In this document: in pieces, positions 54,652-64,000 of the stretch
Position numbering within the stretch: the first letter of the stretch is position 1
Layout: each line of letters starts with the position of its first letter
Assembly (NCBI GenBank): GCA_948470475.1
Contig: OX419336.1
Location: 18,634,049-18,698,048 of the forward strand
Direction: 5' to 3'
DNA length: 64,000 nucleotides
Source: Galaxea fascicularis
Lineage: Eukaryota; Cnidaria; Anthozoa; Scleractinia; Euphylliidae
Program-made: the position numbers and the translations under genes
Notes under the pieces: model-generated
Databases searched by the model: none
Seen by the model: the letters and a program-made list of their open reading frames with translations, nothing else
What the model was told of the DNA's origin: nothing

Positions 54652-57600
54652 TCAGAGGGATTTTGTTGTGACAGGATGTACTGCTTTAATTTCTCTGACA
54701 GTCATTGGTAACAAATGCTCATGTTCATCAAGATGCTTGATTGGTGTGACTGTGCAGTAAGGCATATGGCAGTGAGGTCTGTTAAGGGCAGGATAATACT
54801 GCCGGTAACATAGATAAGCAAAGAACAGACCTGGAGGAACAACAGAGAAACAATAGCAGACCATTAGAACAACTTATAATCTAGTCCCTGGTATTCAGGT
54901 AGATGGCAGGTGGAGACTGATGCATCGGTGTTACTTTATTTCTCTCTACGAGTGGTTAACAAAACTCATGCCACTGAAGAGCCTTAGATGTGAGGTTAAA
55001 TGTGAGCCAATGCTGCAAGTGGTCTTGCTCATTTGTGCAAGTAATCTGGGGGGGGGGGGGGGTGGGCACCTGTGGAACTTGCAAGGGAAGATTACATATG
55101 CCTGGCTTTGAGCAAACACTGTGGATCATTGCTTGCCAATCTTTGTCGATTCATTCAGCCACTGCAAATCTTTGCACATTAATTCAGCCTTTGCTTAGGT
55201 CTTCGAGAAACTTTCTGAATATTCTGGTCCTGTTCACTCCCACCCATTAGTGGTTAAGGTTGGTGTGTATGGGGATGTGACAGTGCCTGTTGGCGGCTGC
55301 TTGCTGGAGTGGTTCCCACTCACAGGGTTTCCATGGTTACCTCCCTGCTGTGCCTGAATTGCTTAGGATCCTGCCAACCTCTATGGCAATGAATTTAGTT
55401 AATATTAACCACTGTGACTAAACATTTGCCTTTGTACATGTATGACAACTTGCAAAGCCATTTTTTAAACTAAGACAGTGTTTATGGCACAATAAGTCTG
55501 CTCTTCGCAAATGATGTATATGAAATAAATCATATATGAACTGTGGAAATGAAATGAAATGAAATGAGGAATGATCCTCTCAGTTGTGAACGCAACTAAT
55601 GCAATTGCAGAAAGAAGCATCTCTTTCACAGGAATATATTGCACCCACAATATATTAACCTGCTCCCAATGTCAGTGGCTTCATAGTTCAAATAGTTAGA
55701 GCATTGCACCAGCATAGCGAGGTCACAGGTTTAAAACCCATTAATGTCCTGATTTTTTTTTCAGGCTTATTAACTTGATTGCATAAATTGCATTCACAAC
55801 TGCAAGAATCATTCTTCATTTCAAGGCTACTCTTTACATGAAACTGCAATGTAATGTTTGCAACTTACCTATCACGGCACCAACTGTAATGTCTGCAGAA
55901 GGAGAAAAATGGAAAGCCAAATAATATAGCATAACAGAACATAACTCAACAAAAGTAGCACAGTGGTGCTTAACCACACAGAGACATTTAATTTTGTATA
56001 CAAGAATTCTGCAAGCAAACCTTGCCAGTGATGCCGATAATCTGAATATCTGGTCAGTGCAAGAGCCAGGGCACATGTCACTGGGGTCAAACCAACACAT
56101 AGTTTCCAGCCTTGACCTCTTCCTTGTGCTTGGAAGCAGTGTAACTTGCCCGCAATATAAAGTGAGAGGAAACCCAGGCCACTGAATGCAACTACAGGTG
56201 TGAAAAAATAATGAAAAAAAATTAACTATAATAAATTTACTCATCCAATACTGACATAATTTTAATGCTCTACTTACAAGAAGAGTGACCACTAGGAAAG
56301 CTTTTTCTGCCGTGTTGAATCTCATCTGGATCACCATCACATTTCAAGGTTGGGGGAATGACTCCATTGGGATAACAGCGCCAGAAGTAATCAGGTCGAG
56401 GTCTGAAATAGGGATCATAGAATTCAGAGAAGACAGAAAAGCTGCTACACTTATTAGCAGCAAAAGCTACTAGCTTTTGCTAAAAAATTGCCAGATGGTC
56501 TCCATGTTTATTTTTAGAAACAGGACTTTCATTGGAGGTTAGGTGGTTGGATATTTTTGGTAATATCAATTTTCAAATCAGTTTAAGGTGAGATGGAACA
56601 TTAATTTTGGTTACAGATCCCAACATATCACTAAACATAATTGAAAGAAGACTATAAGCTGATTACAACTAAACAAGACCACTTTTTTCAAACAGTTCTA
56701 AAGAAATGTACCCACAAACTGGACGGTTTATAATTTCTATGTAGTATGTACTTTGAACCTCAAATCCTGAGCTTGGTTTAGACAGCCATAATATTTGGGT
56801 AATGCACAAATGAAACTACCACTAAACCCCTGCAGTGACCAGGAGTATTTCTGTTTAAGAAACAGAAACCATTTTCAATGTTTCTAGAGTACAGTAAAAT
56901 GGAAACATGGACAGAGAAGAACAAGGAAAGTACATTGGAAAGAAAATCCACACGGGAGTTCATGCAACATACATGTGTTTACAAATACCTTTCTCCTATA
57001 AATATGAAAAATCCTAATTGAAGAATCTTAGATGGCAAAAATATCACAACCTACGTACTTGTAATATTTACTTATGTGCAGAGATGTGTATGAATTCAAT
57101 AAACACAAGGAACATTTTGGCATTTCTATTATGAACCAACATTTGGAAAAAGTTGGCATATTTCTGGACAGTTATAGACAACAAATCAGTTTATTTTGTT
57201 CATGAACACTTGAGCCTTACCTGCCTACAAGAATTTTTGTTATATTTGTGACATCTCCATTCAGACCTAGAGTTAATGTTAAAGCTGGAAGATATACATG
57301 TACCAGTAATGTTAAAAGAACATCAGTAACAGTCACAACTATGATCAGAACATGAAAAGGCACAGAAAAGAAAGAAATAACATTAAAAATTCCTACCAAG
57401 GAGTGCTTGTATGCCATCAACACTGTCTTTTCTTAGAGTGGCCAGAATAATGATCACAGCACTTGGAACAATTGCAGAAATAACCTGTCAATAAAAGATC
57501 ACAGGAGGTAGTTGTCTCCTAAGCCTAATTATTCAAAATTAGGGTGGGAGATTTTCAAGCTAGGTCAAAATCTTTTTTCTTGAATTTAATTGTGCACAGC

Positions 57601-60478
57601 ATGTGCACAGTATAATACTGTATGTGGGTGACAATACTGTCTTTTGGTAATAACATCTGAATCATGGGACACTGTTAATTTCTCAGTGTCAAAAAGTTTT
57701 GGACACAAACCTCATCACCACTACTAATAACCTCTTTTTTCTGTGTGGCCAACAATGTTAATATCACTTGATACAAACAGTGACAACAAGAACCTTAAAC
57801 AAAATTCATGTCAACACTGACTGATAGATGTAAAACATACTCACAAACAACATTTCTGTGGAAATTGTATTCTGTGACTTGGGATTTTTATATAACCACA
57901 TCTCTTCATCATGGATGACACGTACAAATGCTGGTGTATACTCTAATGCCCTGAAAAGAATAAAAGGCATATGTACATGGAAAAAATTCAAACTCTTCCT
58001 GATACATGAACTTTCAAGTGAAGCATGATCCTCACTGAGTTGATGATCCCATCAACTCAGCTCTGATGTTTTACGTTAAATGTGCTTTGTGCATGGGGAA
58101 AAGAGAATGGAGCCTCATATAGTTACTGATCATCACATTATTATAGTGGTGGTATTAGATGTCTACTGACAGCTTAAATACAATAAAACCAGATATCAGC
58201 ATCCACAATGGACCTGTGACTGCTGCAAGTGTATTTATAATCTCATCAATTCACTTTACCCACGGCAAGTAAAATGAAAGAACAGCATGCAGCATCAATG
58301 AGAAACAACATGAAATGGCCAGCTGAGAAAACCACACTTCTCAGCACTCCTGTCAAACACTAATTTAGAGACCCTTTATTTCCAAATGGTATGATCATCT
58401 CAACTGGGACAAGTTGATAAGCACCGGTCCCCCAGCACAGCATTATCCCTTCTTTATGGTCCGGCCAAGATTCACTTCTGTGATCTTTTATCTGAGCTTG
58501 CAATACATGTGTATACATGACAAGTGACAACAAGAACCATAATATATATTCTTGTTGAAATTGTTCCAGACTTCAGAAGTGATTCATGACTGCTTTATTG
58601 CAACAGCTCTGTTTCGTATGGTGAAATAATGACTACACTCATCAGGCAATAACAATGAATGATGTATTATCGATGTTGGATTGAATTTGATTCGTACCAG
58701 CTTTTCACTTATTAACACCTAATGCCTAGTTTTCCATATAAAAAGGATCATACATGTTTGCGCACAAAAGGATGAAGATTTTCATATGGCATGTTATTAA
58801 TATCATTCTTATTAATAGTAAGTCACATTAAACAACCAGTAAAAATGCAGATCAGAATGAACAAAATGCTAGCCAAAGTGAACTGTAATAATATGAACAC
58901 TGATCCTCGCAGTTGTGAACGCAATTAATGTAATTGCATAAAGAAGCCTGAAAAAAATTCAGGACTTCAACGCGGTTTGAACCGTGAGCTCGCGATACCA
59001 GTGCGATGCTGTAACCAACTGAGCTATGAAGCCACTGCCATTGGGAGCAGGTGAAAGAGATGGATGTGGGTGATGTATATGAAATAAATCATTATGTGAA
59101 CTGCAGATGTCTGAACTGTCTCAAATATTATCAATAATAGGCATTTATGGATGGTACATGTACAGCATTTCACCTCAGCCTCATAAAGCTCAACCTTCTT
59201 GAGCCACTGATTGACAATGAGAATCCTAGCTAACTAAAACTTTTTACCAGACATACTTCTACATCTCCTTTACTGATTAACAATGCTTTCCTATAATGTT
59301 TTCACGCTTTCACTTTTGCAGTGCTTTAGCCACAACCTTTTCCATCAGTAAAAATGTTAAGAAAATACATGTAGTCCAATTTGACATTAGTGATGCCTTA
59401 GTGGACGAAACAAGTTTACTATGTTTATCGATACATATCTGTTCGAAAATTTTCTTGATGCTGCAGATGCCTCCCTATGGCAGTCTTGTCATTTTCTTCG
59501 GAAATGGCAACTTTACAATTTTCATTGTATTTGTTCATATAATCGCAGTTGATAACATTGAATTTATTGAAAACTAAATATCTGTTATCTTCTATGTGAC
59601 GCACAATGACTTAGTCCTAAACAGTAGTGAAATGAACATCAATCAATTGACAATTCATTGTTCTGATCTCTTATTGCACTACCCTGAGTGCCAGAGGTTA
59701 TTTTTTTCATTTGGTTGCGGGAAATTATGCAGTGCAAAGCGCCGAAAGGAAACAAAATAACTTCTGGTCACACGAATAATGAACCTCATTTCCTTGCTGT
59801 GCTGTCGCCTGGGAAACCACGCTTTTACTAAGCCAATCATAGCTCTTGTTTCATGTCGGCTGGGAAACCACACTTTTCTTAAGCCAATCGCAATTGTTGT
59901 TTCCTATGAAGAACCAATCAACGAACTAGTTCAAATTCTGAACTGATTTCTCGCATGGAAATGAGGTTGCGTACTCCTGTGACCAGAGGTTATTTTTTTC
60001 TCCTTGGCGCTTTGCGCCTCGTTAATGTGGCTTCGCTTTGAACCTTCAGTATCGAAAGGGAAAAAATTTCCTCTGGAACCCAGGGTATTGTTGCACTAGT
60101 GGAGCAATACACGTACATATATTACTTATAACATAGATGGAACGATCTGACCATGGAGCGAGGTGACCAGATATCGTTGAGCCACTATAAGCATTTTATG
60201 AGCCAGCTTTATAAGCTTAGTGTTCCCAGGAAAACACTGATCTTTGGCTGAACTGTAGAATATACCCTGCTACCTATTTCTACGTCACTAAGGAATGGTT
60301 ATGTTTTGCATAAGCTTACATAGTATGTATTCGATCCATACATTCAATGAAATAGGGCAAGCACTTGTAAAAATTGTAATGGGATATTAGCTACTTACAT
60401 AAATATTGCGAAAAGAACCAGCCGGGCCCCAATTTCGGCCAATAAATTGCAAGAACCATTACTCAGTTTGATTGCCAT
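54652..60478 (-). CDS. PLPP5: Phospholipid phosphatase of the PLPP4/5 type, complete, eight coding exons
   Basis: A PAP2-family membrane enzyme that dephosphorylates phosphatidic acid and related lipid phosphates. Coding exons in transcription order: 60478-60399, 57950-57845, 57484-57397, 57284-57221, 56402-56278, 56191-56021, 55892-55869 and 54830-54652 (TGA). All phases fit; total 278 residues, close to the 264-271 of the vertebrate paralogues. The N-terminus is [20 protein letters not shown], followed by EEMWLYKNP, shared with the family. Phosphatase motif C1 is KILVGRPRP, C2 is KSFPSGHSS and C3 is [12 protein letters not shown]. Several hydrophobic segments ([15 protein letters not shown]) and a C-terminal [10 protein letters not shown] follow. 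The 24-nt seventh exon is a microexon. Whether the orthologue is PLPP4 or PLPP5 cannot be decided here. Introns carry SINE copies and a MITE. Confidence 0.93.
55500..55830 (+). mobile_element. tRNA-derived SINE with tails on both sides, second copy
   Basis: The tRNA-like head is at 55677-55748, plus strand, and degenerate. The right tail (CTGATTTTTTTTTCAGGCTT, GCATAAATTGCATTCACAAC) and a left inverted tail (AATGATCCTCTCAGTTGTGA, 55568-55587) are both present, as in the 53.5-kb copy. It lies in the last PLPP intron, antisense to the gene. Confidence 0.7.
58898..59110 (-). mobile_element. tRNA-derived SINE, third copy
   Basis: The head is at 58963-59033 on the minus strand, with GGCTTCATAGCTCAGTTGG and a box B of GGTTCAAACC. 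The anticodon loop CTGGTAT would read GGT (Thr). The tail on the left carries GCAATTAATGTAATTGC and CTGATCCTCGCAG. There is no second inverted tail next to the head. It lies in PLPP intron 1. Confidence 0.75.
59680..60087. mobile_element. 408-bp MITE with TACCCTG ends
   Basis: The inverted ends are TACCCTGAGTGCCAGAGG and, from the right, TACCCTGGGTTCCAGAGG. The flanks TTATTGCAC (59671-59679) and TTGTTGCAC (60088-60096) differ by one base, fitting an 8-9 bp target duplication. Inside, a unit of about 52 bp (GGCTGGGAAACCAC, AAGCCAATC) is tandemly repeated at 59806-59892. Confidence 0.75.
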
Positions 60479-60688
60479 ACCTGCCATTTTGTTTGTGGTT
60501 TTGTTGCAGCATTCGTTTGGGTGCCCGCTGAAGAACCTTGTCTTGAAGGCTCAGGTCAGCAAGTTAGCGTCTATGATTGGGCAGAATTTGTCACGTGGAG
60601 GGAAGGTCTGTCCACCATTTTCCATTTTGGAAGTGAACTTCATGATTTTTCCAGTGAATTCAGTGTAAATATTTCCTAAATCTGAACT
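60479..60688. promoter_or_regulatory. Divergent PLPP / ACTR1 promoter interval
   Basis: 210 bp separate the two start codons. No TATA box was evident on either side. The segment includes GCAGCATTCGTTTGGGTGCC and a TCACGTGG E-box-like site at 60591-60598. It must serve both genes unless their leaders overlap. Confidence 0.6.
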
Positions 60689-60937
60689 ATGGATCAGTTT
60701 GATGTGATAGCAAATCAACCCATAGTTATCGACAATGTAAGATTGATTGTTAACACCGATGTTTAACGGGCTGAAACCAAGCTACTTGGATCAAGTCTTA
60801 TATCAACAAACATGTGTACCTTCAGGGAAAAGTCAAGATTTGTTCATTTAACCTTAACGATATTATTTTTAGGGATCAGGAGTCATCAAAGCTGGTTTTG
60901 CTGGAGATCAGATTCCAAAATACCATTTTCCAAACTT
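60689..60937 (+). CDS. ACTR1: Actin-related protein 1 (centractin), first two coding exons
   Basis: ARP1 forms the short filament of dynactin, the dynein cofactor. Exon 1 (60689-60736) encodes MDQFDVIANQPIVIDN and ends at a GT donor. Exon 2 (60873-60937) follows a TTTTTAG acceptor and encodes GSGVIKAGFAGDQIPKYHFP, the phosphate-binding loop of the actin fold. It ends in phase 2 before GTGAGT. The sequence is very close to vertebrate centractin over these 37 residues. The next exon was not found in the following 3 kb, so the gene continues beyond the window through a long intron. Confidence 0.92.
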
Positions 60938-63900
60938 GTGAGTATCGTCTTTTGTTTCGTTCTTTTCAAGCTCGATATGAACTTAACTTAACCTTAAATT
61001 TCTTGATTCGATTTTTCGCTTGTTCGAGTAAACAATATTTAGTACCTTGATAAATTTTATTTTTTTAATGATCTTTAAATGGTGATGGCCGTAGGTGTCA
61101 TCATAACTCTTCTCAAAATGGAGAAAGACTGTTGCTATCATTATTTTCCACTGGTGTGCCTCTGGCCTTAGAATGTTAGGCTAAACTACAGAATTCAGAG
61201 CCACTTATTTACATACCTTTGTATAACAATAGTGCCCATTGTTATATGCTTTGTTCTAAAAAAGCCTCTGACACCTGTGATCAAGGTGGACCAAAGTTGC
61301 CCTGTATTCTGTAGTGGCTCTAAATGTTGATTACTAACACAGTGTTTTGACTGAAAACTAACTTCATCATAATTTATGGCAGCTGATTAGGGGCAGTGGT
61401 AAGATTCCCACACTCCCCTTTATTGAGCTATTTTGTGTAAACAAAATCGCTCTATGTCAGCATGAAGCTCAAGAAATTCTTCCATGGTCGGATGGTTCTG
61501 CGTTGAACCAATGAAATAAAGGTTTCTTTAGATGGCATTGTTTCAGCCAGCGGCCAATCTAATTCCCTGTTTTAAAGATGTGTTTGAAAGCATGTGGTCA
61601 GTGATGGTCAGCACTGAAACTAAGTTACACATGCGTGTTGATTACACTCAAAGGAACATCAGCGTGGAATGTCACGCGTTATCCATCTTCTGTTGCATGA
61701 TGTATTTATTACTATCACGCCAAGGGGTACCACCGTTATGGTAGTCTTTCCAGGAAAAGGGTTTGTATATTTAATGCATGCGTGAATGACAACAATAGGC
61801 GTGAGATACTGGAGTCAGATTAGAATGAAGTATGAGTTGTGCTGTTTCGATGGATGATGAAGGTAGTAAGGTGGGGACGAAAGTATTTGAAGTTTATGGT
61901 CGCGGCTTGTTGGTTATAACAACCGTGTGTTAAGTCTCCTTCGCAGACGCTCTTTTGGTTCGTCACGCAATCTTTCCTCCCCAATGAACGTCTGCTGAAA
62001 CGAGCAGCACATTCTTTTCCCATTGTTAGCAAAGATCAGCCGGAGTCCACGTAAAAATTACTACAGAGCCAATCAGTGCTAAGTTACTGTGTAATGAAAA
62101 GCCAATCAAAAGTTGTGTTTAAAATGCTCCTTGACAGCCTCGCAAAAGTTTTGAATTGCGTGCGATGCACAACCTGTTCTGTGAAATGATACCTGCGCCT
62201 CCTAGAAAGTCCTTCAATGATTTTTCAGCATCTTTGAATTTGGTCATCCCGATGAAAATGAAAGTAGAACTATGTTAGTGGCACTCGACCACTTCTGAGG
62301 AGAATTTTTAAGGGTTAAAAACAATGAAATTTAGTTTGTGAGAATTGAAACGTCGACTTATTCAAACAACCTGTAGTGTAACCGCGAGAGACCTAGCGGG
62401 GAAGAAATGCCGTTCTGAGATCAAGCAGTGTTCTTTAAATCACATATTACTATTTGCCATTGAACTGATTGAATGCTCTGATTATCGGAAATAATGCAGG
62501 CGGTGAAAAGCGGCAAAAAACGTTAAATGAATAATGCTAGTTGTAATTGATTCAGCATCAAGGTAATTTGGTTGAGCGGTTCCTACTCGGGGAGCAAATA
62601 TTTGTTTTTTTGTGTTTTTTTTTTTCCTTTGCTAATTTTGTCAAAACTGCAAGAACATTGTTAAACCTGGAAGAGCATTGTGTGACGAAAATAAACACAT
62701 GTTTGATGGATTTGAAAACTATAAATATTAGTCTAATCAGAAGTGGCTGTTTCCACAAGTGATATTGGCATGGAAGAAAAATGCTATGGAAGGGAATCCT
62801 TAATCTGGATATTTGTTCCCCTTGAAGTGAAGCCGTTTTTATGTTAAACATTGAAAATGGTGATTTCGGGTAGGCGGTGAGCAATTTCATTTGTCAAATG
62901 GATTACTTTTGTTTCTCACATGTAAACAGGAACCAAGACACAGCCCTGTTTATCAAATGCGATTTTCAACTTTGATCTATCACGTGCATACGTTTGGTAA
63001 TAGCAAGTTCGTTGGTTAATTGCCACATGAATAAGGCAGCGCTGTTGGTTAAATGCCACTGCAAACTTTGATCGGTCACGTGCATCCAACATGATCTTTG
63101 ATCAATCACAAGATTTGCACGTTGTCAATTCAACTTGTTTACAACAACATCTAATTGAATTTATTTTCTGTTACAATGATTGGTCACTTTTAACCATTTT
63201 TTATTGGTTACTTTTCTCAACTTCAATTTTCTCTTCTTCTTATTGGCGGATTTCGATCCATTGTTTGTCTGTTGATCGGGTTTTTTAATATTGTACAACT
63301 GTTGACGCTCTTAATTCGGAGGAGCTTATTTTGGAAGTAATTGGTGGTTTGTTTTCGAGTCTGTAAGTTTAATATTGCCCTTATTTCGGGATATAACGCG
63401 GTGTTATGCTCATCTGCTTACTGTACACAGACGTTGTCAGCAAAAGGTCCAACAATAAAATAAGAGTGTTTGTTTAGGTCGGGCTATTTTTGCTGTCGGA
63501 AGTCAAAAAGTACAAAGCACTTGAAAATCAGAAATTGATGAATTATGGTAATTACATCTATATTCGTTATTAGTACTATTTGTTCAACGTTGATTTGTTT
63601 TTGCTGGTGTTGTATATTACGGTGTATTTGGTGGTTCGTTTGTTTCCGAATATTTCTTCATGTGGTCCTGGAACTGTTTCAGCATGTGTACGTATATTTT
63701 GGGGGTTTTGAGGGACTGGAAGAATGTGGTGTTTGCGAAAGTGTGGGGAAAGAAAATGAACGGATAATGGAAAGGATATTGAATATTGACTTTTGCGGAA
63801 TTAATGAAACTCTTGTTTCAAAAAATGTAGGATGAATGACTATTTAATTGGTACAAATCAAACTCAAAATCAGTCTTAGAAATAAGAAAACTAAATAAAA

Positions 63901-64000
63901 ATCAAATGAAAAACAGTTTGCTCGTACCTCTCCGATACCATAGCAAAAACCAAAAGCACCACAGATAAATGACTCACCATTCAACCATTTTCTCACTTCT
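60938..64000. other. Long ACTR1 intron (open to the window end)
   Basis: No further ACTR1 exon or other gene was recognised. A motif TTTGATCnnTCACGTGCAT occurs twice about 100 bp apart (62973 and 63069). Open frames such as 63545-63835 are Cys/Phe-rich and look like chance. Confidence 0.5.

Noticed and set aside
58963..59033. tRNA-Thr(GGT) gene
   Set aside because: Box B and the T arm are mispaired, and the sequence sits inside a SINE copy within a gene intron.
63545..63835. 96-codon frame near the window end
   Set aside because: Low-complexity Cys/Phe-rich chance frame in a long intron, with no recognised domain.

Overview
The window looks like animal nuclear DNA. It is AT-rich and intron-rich, all splice junctions I could read are GT-AG, and its proteins resemble vertebrate orthologues closely. 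A stony coral or another anthozoan is the likeliest source, judging from the type and density of small transposons and a tRNA-derived repeat; this is inference, and no species is claimed. Four protein-coding genes are readable. They are a 3' portion of O-GlcNAcase (OGA, +, 4941-14918), a complete PIGN (-, 34696-49219), an intact cytosolic HSP70 (+, 49644-51545), and a complete phospholipid phosphatase of the PLPP4/5 type (-, 54652-60478). The first two coding exons of an ACTR1/centractin gene (+, from 60689) follow.

Layout: 1-4360 holds a decayed Tc1-type transposase, a 32-bp minisatellite and a decayed Ty3/gypsy retroelement, all 5' of the first visible OGA exon. OGA fills 4941-14918. From 15200 to 34690 lies a transposon-rich intergenic block containing a PIF/Harbinger-type MITE, TTAA-flanked elements, a Mutator-like element with 102-bp terminal inverted repeats and a 9-bp target duplication, LINE fragments and hairpin MITEs. 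The same block holds an inverted, decayed copy of the HSP70 locus (18999-20906). PIGN follows on the minus strand. Its fourth intron (8.2 kb) carries remains that I interpret as a deleted Polinton/Maverick-like element with a PIF/Harbinger transposon nested inside it. PIGN and HSP70 are head to head across a 424-bp interval with heat-shock elements and a TATA box. PLPP and ACTR1 are head to head across 210 bp.

The most notable structure is an inverted duplication of about 4 kb (copy A 17630-22013, copy B 49095-52935) that carries the start of PIGN, the shared promoter, HSP70 and its 3' flank. Copy B is intact. Copy A has a nonsense codon, a 5-nt deletion, an 11-nt insertion and a 554-bp insertion that separates its heat-shock elements from its TATA box. 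Further partial copies sit beside both: a third promoter at 22024-22200 and a third HSP70 C-terminus at 52940-53086. Together they suggest the wreck of an HSP70 array.

The genes act in separate housekeeping processes: O-GlcNAc removal, GPI-anchor synthesis, protein folding under stress, lipid phosphate hydrolysis and dynactin. There is no operon-like logic; the only regulatory coupling suggested is through the two divergent promoters.
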